A stretch of 64,000 bases of DNA from Candidatus Zhuqueibacterota bacterium (GCA_016928775.1 JAFGKD010000091.1:23770-87769); one strand, 5' to 3'. Positions 48,097-58,618 are shown, counted from the first letter of the stretch. Numbers and translations: made by a program. The notes: generated from the sequence alone by a model not told the origin.

Positions 48097-50235
48097 CTAT
48101 TTGAGCAAGATGAGTTTTTTTGCTGCAAAAATGTCATCGAAGCATAAACGATAGTAATATATTCCGCTGGCAACATTATTCGCATTCCATTTAATACTGT
48201 GCACTCCCTTTTCCACTTTTTCAGAGATCAATGTCACTATTTCTGCACCCATGGTGTTGTAAATTTTTAATGTCGTAAAGCTTGAATTCGGGAGCGAAAA
48301 TGGTATTGTTGTTGTCACATTGAAAGGATTCGGAAAATTCTGCTCTAGAGAAACAGAGACTGGCATTTCAAAAGTCTGCTCTACAAAGGTAGTTGATTCT
48401 GTGCTGCGAAAAACACCGGCCCCGATCGTGCCGGCATAAAGGATTCCGGATGGCGTAAATGCCAGGGAATAAATATTTTTTTCGGGGAGACCGGCGTTCA
48501 CCTCATGCCATGTCTCACCGTTATCCACGGAACGAAAAACACCTTTAGCCCCGGCACAGACGTAAATGTGCCCGATAGAATTTATTGCGATCGGAAGATG
48601 ATCAGCATCTTTTGCGTCGAGTATACAACTCCAATTCTTCCCATGATCGTTCGAACGATAAATGCCGATCCTCTTTACTGCAACAAATATATCATCCTTC
48701 GAGTTGACGGCAATTGATAGTATTTCGTTCTGAGATGGAGCGGAGAATTCAGTTATTTCTGACCAACTCTCCCCATCATCTGTAGATCGAAAAATCCTTC
48801 CCCAAGTAATCCCCAAAAAAATATGATCATGAGAATTGAAGGCAATACAAGCCGGACTATCATTTGCAAAATCCTTGATGGGAAACCAATTTGTGCCGTC
48901 ATCAATTGACCGGAAAACAGTCCTTGGCCCGCAGGCAAAAATATAATCTTTCAAGTTAACAGCAAGCGCACTAATCATCGCAGTACCCAAGCCATTTCTA
49001 GATATGTGCCAGCTCTCTCCATTATTCGTAGAACGGAAAAGACTACCCGGCCATGTTCCTGCAAATAAATATCTCTTTGAGTTGCAGGCAAGAGCATAAA
49101 CGCTCTGCGAAGCAAGGCCGCTATTGACGGATTGCCAATATTCTCCATCATTGATGAAGCGAAAAATGCTATGGTGAGTCTCACCCAATGCAAAAATTGA
49201 TCCGGGTGTATTGAAAATAAAATCCCGAATGACGATATCTGTGATACCTGCGTTTATTTCTCTCCATGTATCACCATTATTTGTTGAACGATAAATTCCT
49301 GCATCGAATCTTCCATAGCCGGCAAAAATATCTCCCCTCAAATTGCACGCGAGAGCATAGATTCTGTTCGTGACAGATAATACCTCACTTACTTTAGCCC
49401 ATGAATCTCCATTGTCGGTTGAGCGATAAACCGCATTTGTCCCGGCAAAAATAGTCCCGGAGTCAGCAGTGATCGAAAAGACGCGCGTTAGTTCATTATT
49501 CACAAGATTCCATTTCTCTCCATTATCGGTTGAGCGATAAATACCTTTATCACACCCGATAAAAATGTGATCCTGTTTATTTACAGCCATACTCAGTACA
49601 AGATTTGCTAAATCTGCAGGAAAGCCCGTATTTTTTGCTTCCCACGTACCCCCATTATCTTTCGAGCGAAAAATGCCTTCGCGGTACGTTCCGATAAATA
49701 TATCTCCAAATGAATTCATAGCAATAGTTTCGACACGAACAGATAGATTATCAATATGAGTCCAATCAGCACCATTATTTGTCGAGCGAAAAATTCCTCG
49801 ATACGTCCCAATAAAAATGTGATCCTCTTGATTTATCGCCATACAGTTAACAAAATCGATCGAATCCAGTCCTGTATTGATCGGGAACCAGGTATCGCCG
49901 TTGTTTGTCGAGCAATATACACCATCATAACTCATGGTTCCGGCAAAAAGATGCCCTTTTGAATTGATGGCCAACGCCTTGAAAGAATCTGGATTATAAT
50001 CACCAGATCTCGTGTTCAGTCGGCTCCAATCATCGCCATTGTTAGTTGAGCGATATATATTCATTTCAGTCCCGAGAAAGATATCACCGCGAGGATTAAC
50101 CACGAGAGACAAAACCATTCCTCCATACGGACCGTTTGTTTGCTGCCAGAAATGTTGTTGTGGAGACAAAGAATTCATCGCAGCAAATACAGTGAAAAGT
50201 GTTATCTTTGAAAACATCCGTTTGATACGTTGCAT
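48097..50235 (-). CDS. Secreted Asp-box propeller protein with type IX sorting tail
   Basis: 13 Asp-box units plus degenerate GVFRSTESTTFV; QNFPNPFNVTTTIPF tail; start at MQRIKRMFSK. Confidence 0.88.
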   Translation of the reverse strand: MQRIKRMFSKITLFTVFAAMNSLSPQQHFWQQTNGPYGGMVLSLVVNPRGDIFLGTEMNIYRSTNNGDDWSRLNTRSGDYNPDSFKALAINSKGHLFAGTMSYDGVYCSTNNGDTWFPINTGLDSIDFVNCMAINQEDHIFIGTYRGIFRSTNNGADWTHIDNLSVRVETIAMNSFGDIFIGTYREGIFRSKDNGGTWEAKNTGFPADLANLVLSMAVNKQDHIFIGCDKGIYRSTDNGEKWNLVNNELTRVFSITADSGTIFAGTNAVYRSTDNGDSWAKVSEVLSVTNRIYALACNLRGDIFAGYGRFDAGIYRSTNNGDTWREINAGITDIVIRDFIFNTPGSIFALGETHHSIFRFINDGEYWQSVNSGLASQSVYALACNSKRYLFAGTWPGSLFRSTNNGESWHISRNGLGTAMISALAVNLKDYIFACGPRTVFRSIDDGTNWFPIKDFANDSPACIAFNSHDHIFLGITWGRIFRSTDDGESWSEITEFSAPSQNEILSIAVNSKDDIFVAVKRIGIYRSNDHGKNWSCILDAKDADHLPIAINSIGHIYVCAGAKGVFRSVDNGETWHEVNAGLPEKNIYSLAFTPSGILYAGTIGAGVFRSTESTTFVEQTFEMPVSVSLEQNFPNPFNVTTTIPFSLPNSSFTTLKIYNTMGAEIVTLISEKVEKGVHSIKWNANNVASGIYYYRLCFDDIFAAKKLILLK

Positions 50236-50308
50236 ATTGTACCTCGGGCGGCTTTTCATTTTTAAAAAAATCCAACGGTTGTTACAACAGCATAAAACCA
50301 GCAAGAAT

Positions 50309-51598
50309 TTATTTGAGCAAAATGAGTTTTTTTGTTTCAATAATGTCATCGACGTTTAAACGATAGTAATAAATTCCGCTTGTTAAATTGTTGGCATTCC
50401 ATATAATATTGTGTTCTCCCTTTTCCATTTTTTCCGAGATCAATGTTCGAATTTCTTTACCTATGGTATTGTAAATTTTTAAAGTGACAAAACTCGACTT
50501 TGGAAATGAAAATTGAATTGTTGTCGCAGCGTTAAAAGGATTGGGATAATTCTGCTCCAAACTGAACGATTGCGCAAGTTCATCACTCTTTTCATTTATT
50601 GACGTGGTTCCACCGCCGTTTGTCGTCTTGACAATAACGCCTCGATCTCCTACGATGTATCCGGTATTCTCATCAACAAAACATACGGCATTGAGGGATT
50701 CTGTGGTGCCAGGATCCTGAGACGTCCATGACTTCCCGGCGTCACTGGTCTTATATATTCCGCTATAGCTTGGCCATCCGGTTATTACATAGCCAGTATT
50801 GACATTTGGAAAGTGAACGGCAGAGAAATGATCTGTGGTTCCGGAATTCATCAAAATCCAGGTTGTGCCGCCATTTTCCGTTTTTAGAATCGTTCCAACA
50901 TTCCCAACTGCATATCCCGTATTCGCATCGGTGAAATATACACCGGAAAGATTGTATGAGGTGCCCGAGGTCTGCTCAGACCAATTTTTCCCACCATCAG
51001 TTGTTTTCAGGATCGTACCACCAACGTTATTGGTTGTACCGACAGCGTAGCCAATATCTGTACTCGGAAAGTGTACCGATTCCAGCCAGGTAATGTTATC
51101 AAAAGCCAATATTGTCCAGTTCGCTCCGCCATTTGTCGTATTGATTATTCTTGCCTTCATGTTTGGGACACCCATCAGATGCCCGACAGCATATCCGGTG
51201 TTGTTACTGGTAAAACATGCCGCATAATACATACTGACATCTCCGGAAAAGTTGAGGTCAGTCCAGCTCTTTCCCGCATCAGTCGTTTTCACGATTAAGC
51301 CGGCTCTCCCAAAGGCGTAACCAGTATTCTTGTCGCTGAAACAGATCGCATCAAAAGAGTAAAATTCACCAGACGTTACTATTTGCCAATTTGCCCCACC
51401 GTCAGTTGTTTTCAAGATAGTGCCGAATTCACCGCACGCGTATCCTGTTTGAGCATCGACAAAATCGACGCCATTAAGACCTTGTGTTGTTCCGGAATTT
51501 TGCGAGATCCATTGCGCATGTGCACTTGGAATTGTGCAAGGAATGAGGAAGATAAAAAGAACATGTAAATAATTTTTGATATCTATAACCTGGTTCAT
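50309..51598 (-). CDS. Secreted YCF48-like propeller protein with type IX sorting tail
   Basis: Repeated NTGYAVGxxGTILKTTDGGxxW; QNYPNPFNAATTIQF tail. Confidence 0.88.
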   Translation of the reverse strand: MNQVIDIKNYLHVLFIFLIPCTIPSAHAQWISQNSGTTQGLNGVDFVDAQTGYACGEFGTILKTTDGGANWQIVTSGEFYSFDAICFSDKNTGYAFGRAGLIVKTTDAGKSWTDLNFSGDVSMYYAACFTSNNTGYAVGHLMGVPNMKARIINTTNGGANWTILAFDNITWLESVHFPSTDIGYAVGTTNNVGGTILKTTDGGKNWSEQTSGTSYNLSGVYFTDANTGYAVGNVGTILKTENGGTTWILMNSGTTDHFSAVHFPNVNTGYVITGWPSYSGIYKTSDAGKSWTSQDPGTTESLNAVCFVDENTGYIVGDRGVIVKTTNGGGTTSINEKSDELAQSFSLEQNYPNPFNAATTIQFSFPKSSFVTLKIYNTIGKEIRTLISEKMEKGEHNIIWNANNLTSGIYYYRLNVDDIIETKKLILLK

Positions 51599-51609
51599 GG
51601 CTGTACTCC

Positions 51610-53805
51610 CTATTTGAGTAGAATGAGCTTTTTTGTTTCAAAAATGTCATCCGCGCATAAACGATAGTAATAAATTCCGCTTGCCACATTATTGGCATTC
51701 CATGCAATATTATGCTTTCCCTGTGCCATTCGTTTCGAAATGAGAGTCGAGATTTCTTTTCCCATCGTGTCATATATTCTTAATGTCACAAAGCTTGCCT
51801 TTGGCAGTGAAAAATGAATTGTTGTGGTGGCGTTAAAAGGATTCGGATAGTTTTGTTCAAGCAAAAAAGTCGGTACGTCGACAGGGTTTTCTTTCACAAA
51901 AGTTGTTGGTTCAGTACTGCGAAAAACACCACCGCCGTCCGTCCCGGCATATAGCGTGCCGTCCGCTGTAAAAGCCAGGGACCGAACATCTTTTTCGAGC
52001 AAGCCGGTGTTAAATTCGTGCCAGGTTTCGCCGTTATCAAAAGAACGAAAAACGCCTTCCGCCTCGGCACTCATGTAAATATGTCCATTTGAATTTATGA
52101 CAATGGGCAAATAGTCTTCATCCGTTGAATCCAGAATGTGAGTCCAATTGTTGCCATTGTCTTCAGAGCGGAAAATGCCACTTGTCGCAACGCCAACAAA
52201 AATGGATCCGTTTGAAATCGTTGCGATTGATAGTATGCCCTTTGACCAAAGTCTTGCTTCAAATTCACCTATTTTTGTCCAGTTACGACCGTTATCCGTC
52301 GATCGAAAAACTGTGGCCTCACTGGTCCCAATAAATATATGATCATTCGAATTGATTGTCATACAATTCACTGTCTCAGCATATTCGGATCCGGCGCTTA
52401 TTTTTTCCCAATTTTGGCCATTATCGGTTGAACAAAATAGCGAACACCCGGAGAATTCCGATGTACCGGCAAAAATGTGATTTTTTGAATTTATAGCAAG
52501 AGCAGAAAAATGAGGGCAGTTATTCCATTCATCGCGCAGACCGTTATTGATCCCCACCCAGGTGCCTCCATTATCTGTCGAAAGATATATGCCATCAAAA
52601 TAAGTTCCGGCAAATAGATGCCCATTTGTGTTGATGGCAAGTGCATTTACATTTGGATAGTATATATCTCGAGACCAATAGTTGACCTCGATCCAGCTAT
52701 TACCAAAATCAGCAGATCGAAAAATCCCTTCCCATGCGGCGGCAAAAACAGTACCGGATGAATTGGCAACAAATTCTTTGATATTAATTCCGGTCAAACC
52801 TGATTTTTTTTCTATCCATCGGACACCATTGTCTATTGAGCAAAAAATACTCTTGTACGTCCCGACAAAAAGATCTCCAACCGAATTGATAGCGAGGGTA
52901 TGAATATACGGTGATTCGGGAAGGTTTGTGTTCACTTGTTGCCAGCTATCGCCGTCGTCCGTTGAACGGTATACAGCATCGTCAGTACAGGCAAAAATAT
53001 GGTCGTCTGCATTGATGGCGAAACCATTAATCCAGGATTCTTCGGGTAATCCTGTTGTTTTACTTACCCAACTGTCACCATTGTTTACTGAACAGTAAAC
53101 ACTGTGCCCCAATGTCCCGGCAAAAATTGATCCGTTCGAATTGATGGCAAACCTTCGAATAGAAGCTGATTCTGGAAGTCCAGCACTGGCCTTGATCCAA
53201 CTAACGCCATTATCTGTTGAACGATAGACACCATCACGCGTGTGGACGAAAAAGTGGCCGTTTAAATTCACCGCAATTGCCTCAATATTGGTCTGATCAC
53301 CCTCAGGCAATCCACTGCTCACCAACGCCCAGCTCACACCATTATTGGTTGAGCGGTAGACGCCATTCGATGTGCCGGCATAGAGGTGATCCTGTTCATT
53401 TATGGCCATACATGAAACTTGGGTGAAATCGCCCAGCCCCGTGTTTGCAGCTGTCCAGGAAACGCCTCTATTCGTCGAACGAAAAACACCGTCACCCTCC
53501 GTACCCGCGAACAGATATCCTTTTGTATTGATGACCAGCGCTTGAAAATATTCCGAACTTTGGCCCCATGTGGTGCGCTGAAAAACTGGTGCCCAACTAT
53601 CCCCATTATCAGCTGAACGAAAAATGCTTCTGTCCGTCGCGGCAAATAGGAGTTCATCGCTTGGACTCAAAGCGATGCAATTTATCCACCCGCCGTATGG
53701 ACCGTTTGTCTTTTGCCAGAAATTTTGCTGCGAAAACAAATGGTTTGATGCTGCAAAAAGAATATAAAGCGTTATAATGGATGATACACATTTCAGGTAT
53801 TTCAT
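51610..53805 (-). CDS. Secreted Asp-box propeller protein with type IX sorting tail
   Basis: 13 Asp-box units plus degenerate GVFRSTEPTTFV; QNYPNPFNATTTIHF tail. Confidence 0.9.
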   Translation of the reverse strand: MKYLKCVSSIITLYILFAASNHLFSQQNFWQKTNGPYGGWINCIALSPSDELLFAATDRSIFRSADNGDSWAPVFQRTTWGQSSEYFQALVINTKGYLFAGTEGDGVFRSTNRGVSWTAANTGLGDFTQVSCMAINEQDHLYAGTSNGVYRSTNNGVSWALVSSGLPEGDQTNIEAIAVNLNGHFFVHTRDGVYRSTDNGVSWIKASAGLPESASIRRFAINSNGSIFAGTLGHSVYCSVNNGDSWVSKTTGLPEESWINGFAINADDHIFACTDDAVYRSTDDGDSWQQVNTNLPESPYIHTLAINSVGDLFVGTYKSIFCSIDNGVRWIEKKSGLTGINIKEFVANSSGTVFAAAWEGIFRSADFGNSWIEVNYWSRDIYYPNVNALAINTNGHLFAGTYFDGIYLSTDNGGTWVGINNGLRDEWNNCPHFSALAINSKNHIFAGTSEFSGCSLFCSTDNGQNWEKISAGSEYAETVNCMTINSNDHIFIGTSEATVFRSTDNGRNWTKIGEFEARLWSKGILSIATISNGSIFVGVATSGIFRSEDNGNNWTHILDSTDEDYLPIVINSNGHIYMSAEAEGVFRSFDNGETWHEFNTGLLEKDVRSLAFTADGTLYAGTDGGGVFRSTEPTTFVKENPVDVPTFLLEQNYPNPFNATTTIHFSLPKASFVTLRIYDTMGKEISTLISKRMAQGKHNIAWNANNVASGIYYYRLCADDIFETKKLILLK

Positions 53806-53814
53806 GGCAACTCC

Positions 53815-55998
53815 CTATTTGAGTAGAATGAGCTTTTTTGTTTCAAAAATGTCATCTGCGCATAAACGATAATAATAAGTTCCGCTTGCCACATTGTTGG
53901 TATTCCATAAAATATTATATTCCCCCTGCGCCATGCGTTTCGAAATGAGTGTCGAGATATTTTTTCCCATCGTGTCGTATATTCTCAATGTCACAAAGCT
54001 TACCTTTGGCAGCGAAAAGTGAATTGTTGTGGTGGCGTTAAAAGGATTCGGATAATTCTGTTCAAGCGAAAAAACAGCAGGGATATTTTCGGTGATTTGT
54101 TTGACAAAAGTTGTTGATTCCCGGCTTTTAAAGACACCGCATCCCAATGTGCCGGCATAAAGGTAACCTCGCGAAGTAAATGCCAAGGATTGAACTTTTA
54201 TGTTCTCCAAACCATCATTCACCTCTTGCCATGTTTTACCGTTATCAAAAGAGCGAAAAACTCCGCCCTCCTCGGTACTCGTATAAATGTGCCCATCGGA
54301 ATTGATCGCAATAGGTAAGTTATCCATTTCTTCCGAATCAAATACCAGAGTCCAATCCATGCCATTATTTTTTGAACAATGAATACCCCGATCTTCAACC
54401 CCGACAAAGATATCATCATTCAAACCGATGGCCATGGCTAAAATTTCGAGCTCATCGAATGCGGAAAACTCGTACATTTCAGTCCATGTATCTCCATTAT
54501 TCGTCGATCGAAAAATATTACCGATCGTCGTTCCAACAAAAATATGATCCATCGAGTTAACAACAATACATGTCGCTTTCGCATAGACAAATTCTTTAAC
54601 CAGTTGCCAATTTTCGCCGTTATTTTTTGAACGATAGATGGCCCTATCAGCGCCGGCAAAAATAAAGTCATTTGAATCGATGGCCAGCGCGTTCACGCTG
54701 GGGCTATTGCCGTATTCGTCAGCCAAGCCATTTGCTATTTCCTGCCAGTCGTTGCCATTATTTGTTGATCGATACACTCCTGCAGACCATGTTCCTGCGA
54801 ACACGTGTCCCTGAGAATTTATGGCGAGCGCCTGAATGGAGAGGGGGAGATCCGTGTTGACGCCCACCCAGCTGTTCCCATTATCTGTTGAACGGAAAAT
54901 GCCGTGCCACGCAGCGGCAAAAATGGCTCCTGATGAATTGGCTACGAACTGGAAGATATCAATCCCCGTTATGCCGGTATTGGCTTTTGACCACGTGGCT
55001 CCATCATCAGTGGATCGAAATATACCACCCTCGCGACTGAGCGATCCCATGCCAACATATATATGTCCGTTGGAATTGATGGCGAACGCATTTACCGGTG
55101 TTTGTGCGGGGAGTTCGCCGCCCACTTCGCTCCAACTGTCTCCGTTATTGGTCGAACGATAAATGCTATCATACGTGCTGAGGTAAATATGCCCATCCGA
55201 ATTGATAGCAAATGATCCGCATAAATAACCCCCGATACCTTCATTGACCTCAATCCAGCTGTCACCGTTATCAGTGGAGCGAAATATAGACCAGCGACTT
55301 GTGACAAAAAGATGATCAGATGCATTGACTAAAAGGGCATAGCCAGCCGCTTCCGGCAAGCCGGCATTGATCTCGGTCCAGTTCTCTCCGTTGTCCGTCG
55401 AGCGAAAAACAGAAGCCTCGGCAAATTCAGAGGCACCTACAAAAATATGATCGGCCGAATTGATGGCAATGGCACCGATCCATGTTCGCGTTAGCCCATT
55501 ATTGACAGGCATCCAGTTATCACCATTATCCGTTGAACGAAAAACGCCTTTGTCAGCCCCGATAAAAATATGACCATTTTTATTTATTGTGATACAGTTG
55601 ACATTCGAGAAATCCGGCAAACCATTGTTAATAAAAGTCCAGTTCTCGCCATTATCTACTGATCGCAGGATTCCATCGCCTGTTGTTCCTGCAAAGATGT
55701 GCCCAGATGAATTGATCGCCAAGCATTGAAAATACTTGTACGCATAACCCCATGTGGTACGTTTGAATATACGGCTCCAAGTTGTGCCATTATTGGTTGA
55801 ACGATAGATGCACATATCTGTGCCCGCAAAGATATCCCCGTTGGAATTAACAGCAACGGACCAGATCCATCCGCCATAGGGACTCCCGGTCTGTTGCCAA
55901 AAAGTTTCCTGAGAAATTAAAGGATACGCATTAGCAAAAAAAATGACGAGTGTTATCGTGGAATATCCACTTTTTCGAATTTTCACAAGTGCCTCCAA
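53815..55998 (-). CDS. Secreted Asp-box propeller protein with type IX sorting tail
   Basis: 13 Asp-box units plus degenerate GVFKSRESTTFV; QNYPNPFNATTTIHF tail. Confidence 0.9.
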   Translation of the reverse strand: MEALVKIRKSGYSTITLVIFFANAYPLISQETFWQQTGSPYGGWIWSVAVNSNGDIFAGTDMCIYRSTNNGTTWSRIFKRTTWGYAYKYFQCLAINSSGHIFAGTTGDGILRSVDNGENWTFINNGLPDFSNVNCITINKNGHIFIGADKGVFRSTDNGDNWMPVNNGLTRTWIGAIAINSADHIFVGASEFAEASVFRSTDNGENWTEINAGLPEAAGYALLVNASDHLFVTSRWSIFRSTDNGDSWIEVNEGIGGYLCGSFAINSDGHIYLSTYDSIYRSTNNGDSWSEVGGELPAQTPVNAFAINSNGHIYVGMGSLSREGGIFRSTDDGATWSKANTGITGIDIFQFVANSSGAIFAAAWHGIFRSTDNGNSWVGVNTDLPLSIQALAINSQGHVFAGTWSAGVYRSTNNGNDWQEIANGLADEYGNSPSVNALAIDSNDFIFAGADRAIYRSKNNGENWQLVKEFVYAKATCIVVNSMDHIFVGTTIGNIFRSTNNGDTWTEMYEFSAFDELEILAMAIGLNDDIFVGVEDRGIHCSKNNGMDWTLVFDSEEMDNLPIAINSDGHIYTSTEEGGVFRSFDNGKTWQEVNDGLENIKVQSLAFTSRGYLYAGTLGCGVFKSRESTTFVKQITENIPAVFSLEQNYPNPFNATTTIHFSLPKVSFVTLRIYDTMGKNISTLISKRMAQGEYNILWNTNNVASGTYYYRLCADDIFETKKLILLK

Positions 55999-56071
55999 TC
56001 AATCCGGAACAAAAGATGTCGTTTTTATTTGAATACATCTGTTGACACGGCAAAACCTGCAAAAGGCAGCC

Positions 56072-56108
56072 ATTTCATGAGCGGGATGCTCGTCCCGCTC
56101 GATGAAAT
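56072..56108. terminator. Long hairpin, possible terminator of porin-like gene or interspersed palindrome
   Basis: ATTTCAT-g-AGCGGGA-tgctcg-TCCCGCT-cg-ATGAAAT just beyond the minus-strand stop at 56122. Confidence 0.5.
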
Positions 56109-56121
56109 AGTTCATAATAGC

Positions 56122-56814
56122 TCAATCGCCCAATGGAAAACTCAAGCCAGCCATAATCTGAAAACCTCTGTGGTTGACTTTGCCATCCTCTATGCCAGTA
56201 TCCTCATCATCCTCCTCAGATGCTTCCATACCATTAAGTACGTCAACCAGTCCCAGGGTATAGCGAGCCTCGACAAACAGCGAATTGTCTCCGAGCGGAA
56301 AAGCGATGCCGCCACCGAGCGCAATGCCGAAATCAAGACTTTCGGACGCATCCTTGATGTCCACGGTAATACTGCCGACATCTCCCAATTCCAATCCCAT
56401 TTCCGCTTTGGTGAGAATACCAATGCTCGGGCCTGCCGCTAAATACGGTCTTGTATTGCCTGAACCGAGAGCATACTTGAATAAAACCGGTATTTCGATA
56501 TAGGAGTAATTGAACTTTCCCGTCATTTCACCAAAAATATCGAAATCCGCTTCCTCCATTGGATATTCAAGTTTGGCACCTTTTTGTAAATACATGGGTT
56601 GGACGCTCAATGTCAAATTGTCAGCGAGCGCTACATCAAGCACTCCGCCAATGCCGAATCCGGCTAAAATTTTGGGTGTGGTTGCCTCCAGATCAGTCGA
56701 AACGGTTGCTAAATTGACACCGCCAGTGACGCCGATACGAAGATTTTGTGGGAGCACTACAGTTGCAAGAAGCAAAACAACACACAGCACACAGACTAGA
56801 TTTTGGGCTTTCAT
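56122..56814 (-). CDS. Porin-family outer-membrane beta-barrel protein
   Basis: Signal peptide then NLRIGVTGGVNLATVS...PYLAAGPSIGILT...VEARYTLGLVDV...GFQIMAGLSFPLG. Confidence 0.8.
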   Translation of the reverse strand: MKAQNLVCVLCVVLLLATVVLPQNLRIGVTGGVNLATVSTDLEATTPKILAGFGIGGVLDVALADNLTLSVQPMYLQKGAKLEYPMEEADFDIFGEMTGKFNYSYIEIPVLFKYALGSGNTRPYLAAGPSIGILTKAEMGLELGDVGSITVDIKDASESLDFGIALGGGIAFPLGDNSLFVEARYTLGLVDVLNGMEASEEDDEDTGIEDGKVNHRGFQIMAGLSFPLGD

Positions 56815-57008
56815 GTTTTCCTCCGTAAATTGTTTATTGCACTACGGATCATTCAACTATGATGCCACATGAAGCATGTTTTAAAAACACAGATTCATGG
56901 CTCTCTTAGTGTCTAAATATTAGCATCTTAGATTTATCGAGATCATTGACCATATTTATGCAGGTGAGTAAAAATGGGGGTAAAAAAACTACCAGAGTAG
57001 CAGAAATA

Positions 57009-58523
57009 CTATTGAGGATTTGGCTTGTCGATATCTTTGGCACGAATACGATAGAGCTTCATTTTTTCGATAAAATTTTTCTTGTACATTCCCGCATTTT
57101 TCGCCGCTTGTGTGATATTACCCTTTGTTTCCCTGAGCCGCTCTGTCAGAAACTCTTTGTCAAACTGTTCCAAAAGTGTTTGTTTGGCGGTTTTGAATGT
57201 TGTATCATGGGTTAAAGCAGGATGAAGCTGACTTTTTTCAATCGGTAAATGTTCGACTCTAATGGTTTCTGTTTGACATAAAATAACGGCATAGTGGATG
57301 ATGTTTCGTAGCTCCCTGATATTTCCAGGATAGCTGTGATTTTTTAAAAGCATTATGGCATCATCACTAAATCCTGATATTTTCTTCTTTGATGCATGCG
57401 CAAAACGTCTTGTAAAATAATCAGCAATTTTCATAATATCATCGCGGCGTTGTCGTAGCGGCGGGATATGCAATTCAAATACATTGATGCGGTAATACAA
57501 ATCCTCCCGAAACGTCCCATCCTTCACCATTTGCGGCAAATCTTTATTGGTCGCGGTGACGATACGCACATCGACTTTTTTGGTCTTTTTCGATCCCACC
57601 GGCGTGAACTCGCCAAACTGAATGAGACGTAGCAGTTTTTTCTGCGCCGGGGGACTCATCTCGCCGATCTCATCCAAAAAAATCGTGCTCTTGTCGGCGA
57701 TTTCAAACCAGCCGGGCTTGGCTCTGTCCGCGCCGGTAAACGCACCTTTTTCGTGGCCGAATAGTTCCGATTCCAGCAGATTATCGGCAATGGTCGAGCA
57801 ATCGAGGATGACCATCTCCTTATCCGCGCGAGTGCTTTTTTGATGTAAGCGCCGCGCAAACAGCTCCTTGCCGGTGCCGGACTCGCCGATGATCAACACC
57901 GTGGCATCTGTTCCGGCAACCTGATCCACCAATTCAAGCACTTTGTTTATGGCAGGACTGGCGCCGATGATCTGATCATAGCCTTTTTGTTCATCAAGCT
58001 GATGCTTTAATTGTCGTTGTTTCTCGAGGAGTTGTTGGCGAGAGAGGGAATTTTTAAGCGGTACAGAAATGATTTTGCTCAGCTCATCCAGAAGTAGTCT
58101 GGTGTTTTCGTCAAAAAGCGCTGCCAAACTACGATTGTCAATATAGATGACGCCGAATGTTTCATTGTCTATTTTCAGCGGCGCACAGGCGATGGACAAC
58201 AGACTCAAGCTTCGTACGCTCTCACTTGTGCTGAGATTGGGATCGTGCAAGGCGTTACCCAGAATCTGACTCTCGCCGGAATCCAGAACAGACTGGATGA
58301 TCGTCCTGCTGATCTCGGAATCCGGTTTTTGGATGTCCGTCTTGTCACTGTTGCGCGCACATTCAAAGATAAAATCACCGTACGAATCCTGAACCAAAAG
58401 CACGCCGCGTTGCGCTTGTGTCGTTTCGACCACCTTGTCGACGGCCAGACGGATCAGCGTATGAATATCCTGCTCGGAGTTGAGCAGGGTACTGATTTCG
58501 TAGAGTGTTTTGTATTCCAGCAT
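57009..58523 (-). CDS. Sigma54-dependent activator, GAF-AAA-Fis-like
   Basis: Likely start MLEYKTLYEIST within ORF 57009-58634; GAF; GESGTGKE; GAFTGA; C-terminal HTH. Confidence 0.9.
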   Translation of the reverse strand: MLEYKTLYEISTLLNSEQDIHTLIRLAVDKVVETTQAQRGVLLVQDSYGDFIFECARNSDKTDIQKPDSEISRTIIQSVLDSGESQILGNALHDPNLSTSESVRSLSLLSIACAPLKIDNETFGVIYIDNRSLAALFDENTRLLLDELSKIISVPLKNSLSRQQLLEKQRQLKHQLDEQKGYDQIIGASPAINKVLELVDQVAGTDATVLIIGESGTGKELFARRLHQKSTRADKEMVILDCSTIADNLLESELFGHEKGAFTGADRAKPGWFEIADKSTIFLDEIGEMSPPAQKKLLRLIQFGEFTPVGSKKTKKVDVRIVTATNKDLPQMVKDGTFREDLYYRINVFELHIPPLRQRRDDIMKIADYFTRRFAHASKKKISGFSDDAIMLLKNHSYPGNIRELRNIIHYAVILCQTETIRVEHLPIEKSQLHPALTHDTTFKTAKQTLLEQFDKEFLTERLRETKGNITQAAKNAGMYKKNFIEKMKLYRIRAKDIDKPNPQ

Positions 58524-58618
58524 ATTGCAGATCGACATTAGATGGCATGGACAATAAGAGATAACGAAATAATTGCTTTTTCGCAAGTGAAATGTGCTTT
58601 TTAATCCCCAAGATCGGA

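Noticed and set aside
42625-55998. Regularly spaced repeats as a possible CRISPR or satellite array
   Set aside because: Periodicity is the coding Asp-box/YCF48 units in intact ORFs, with divergent sequence and no direct-repeat/spacer structure.
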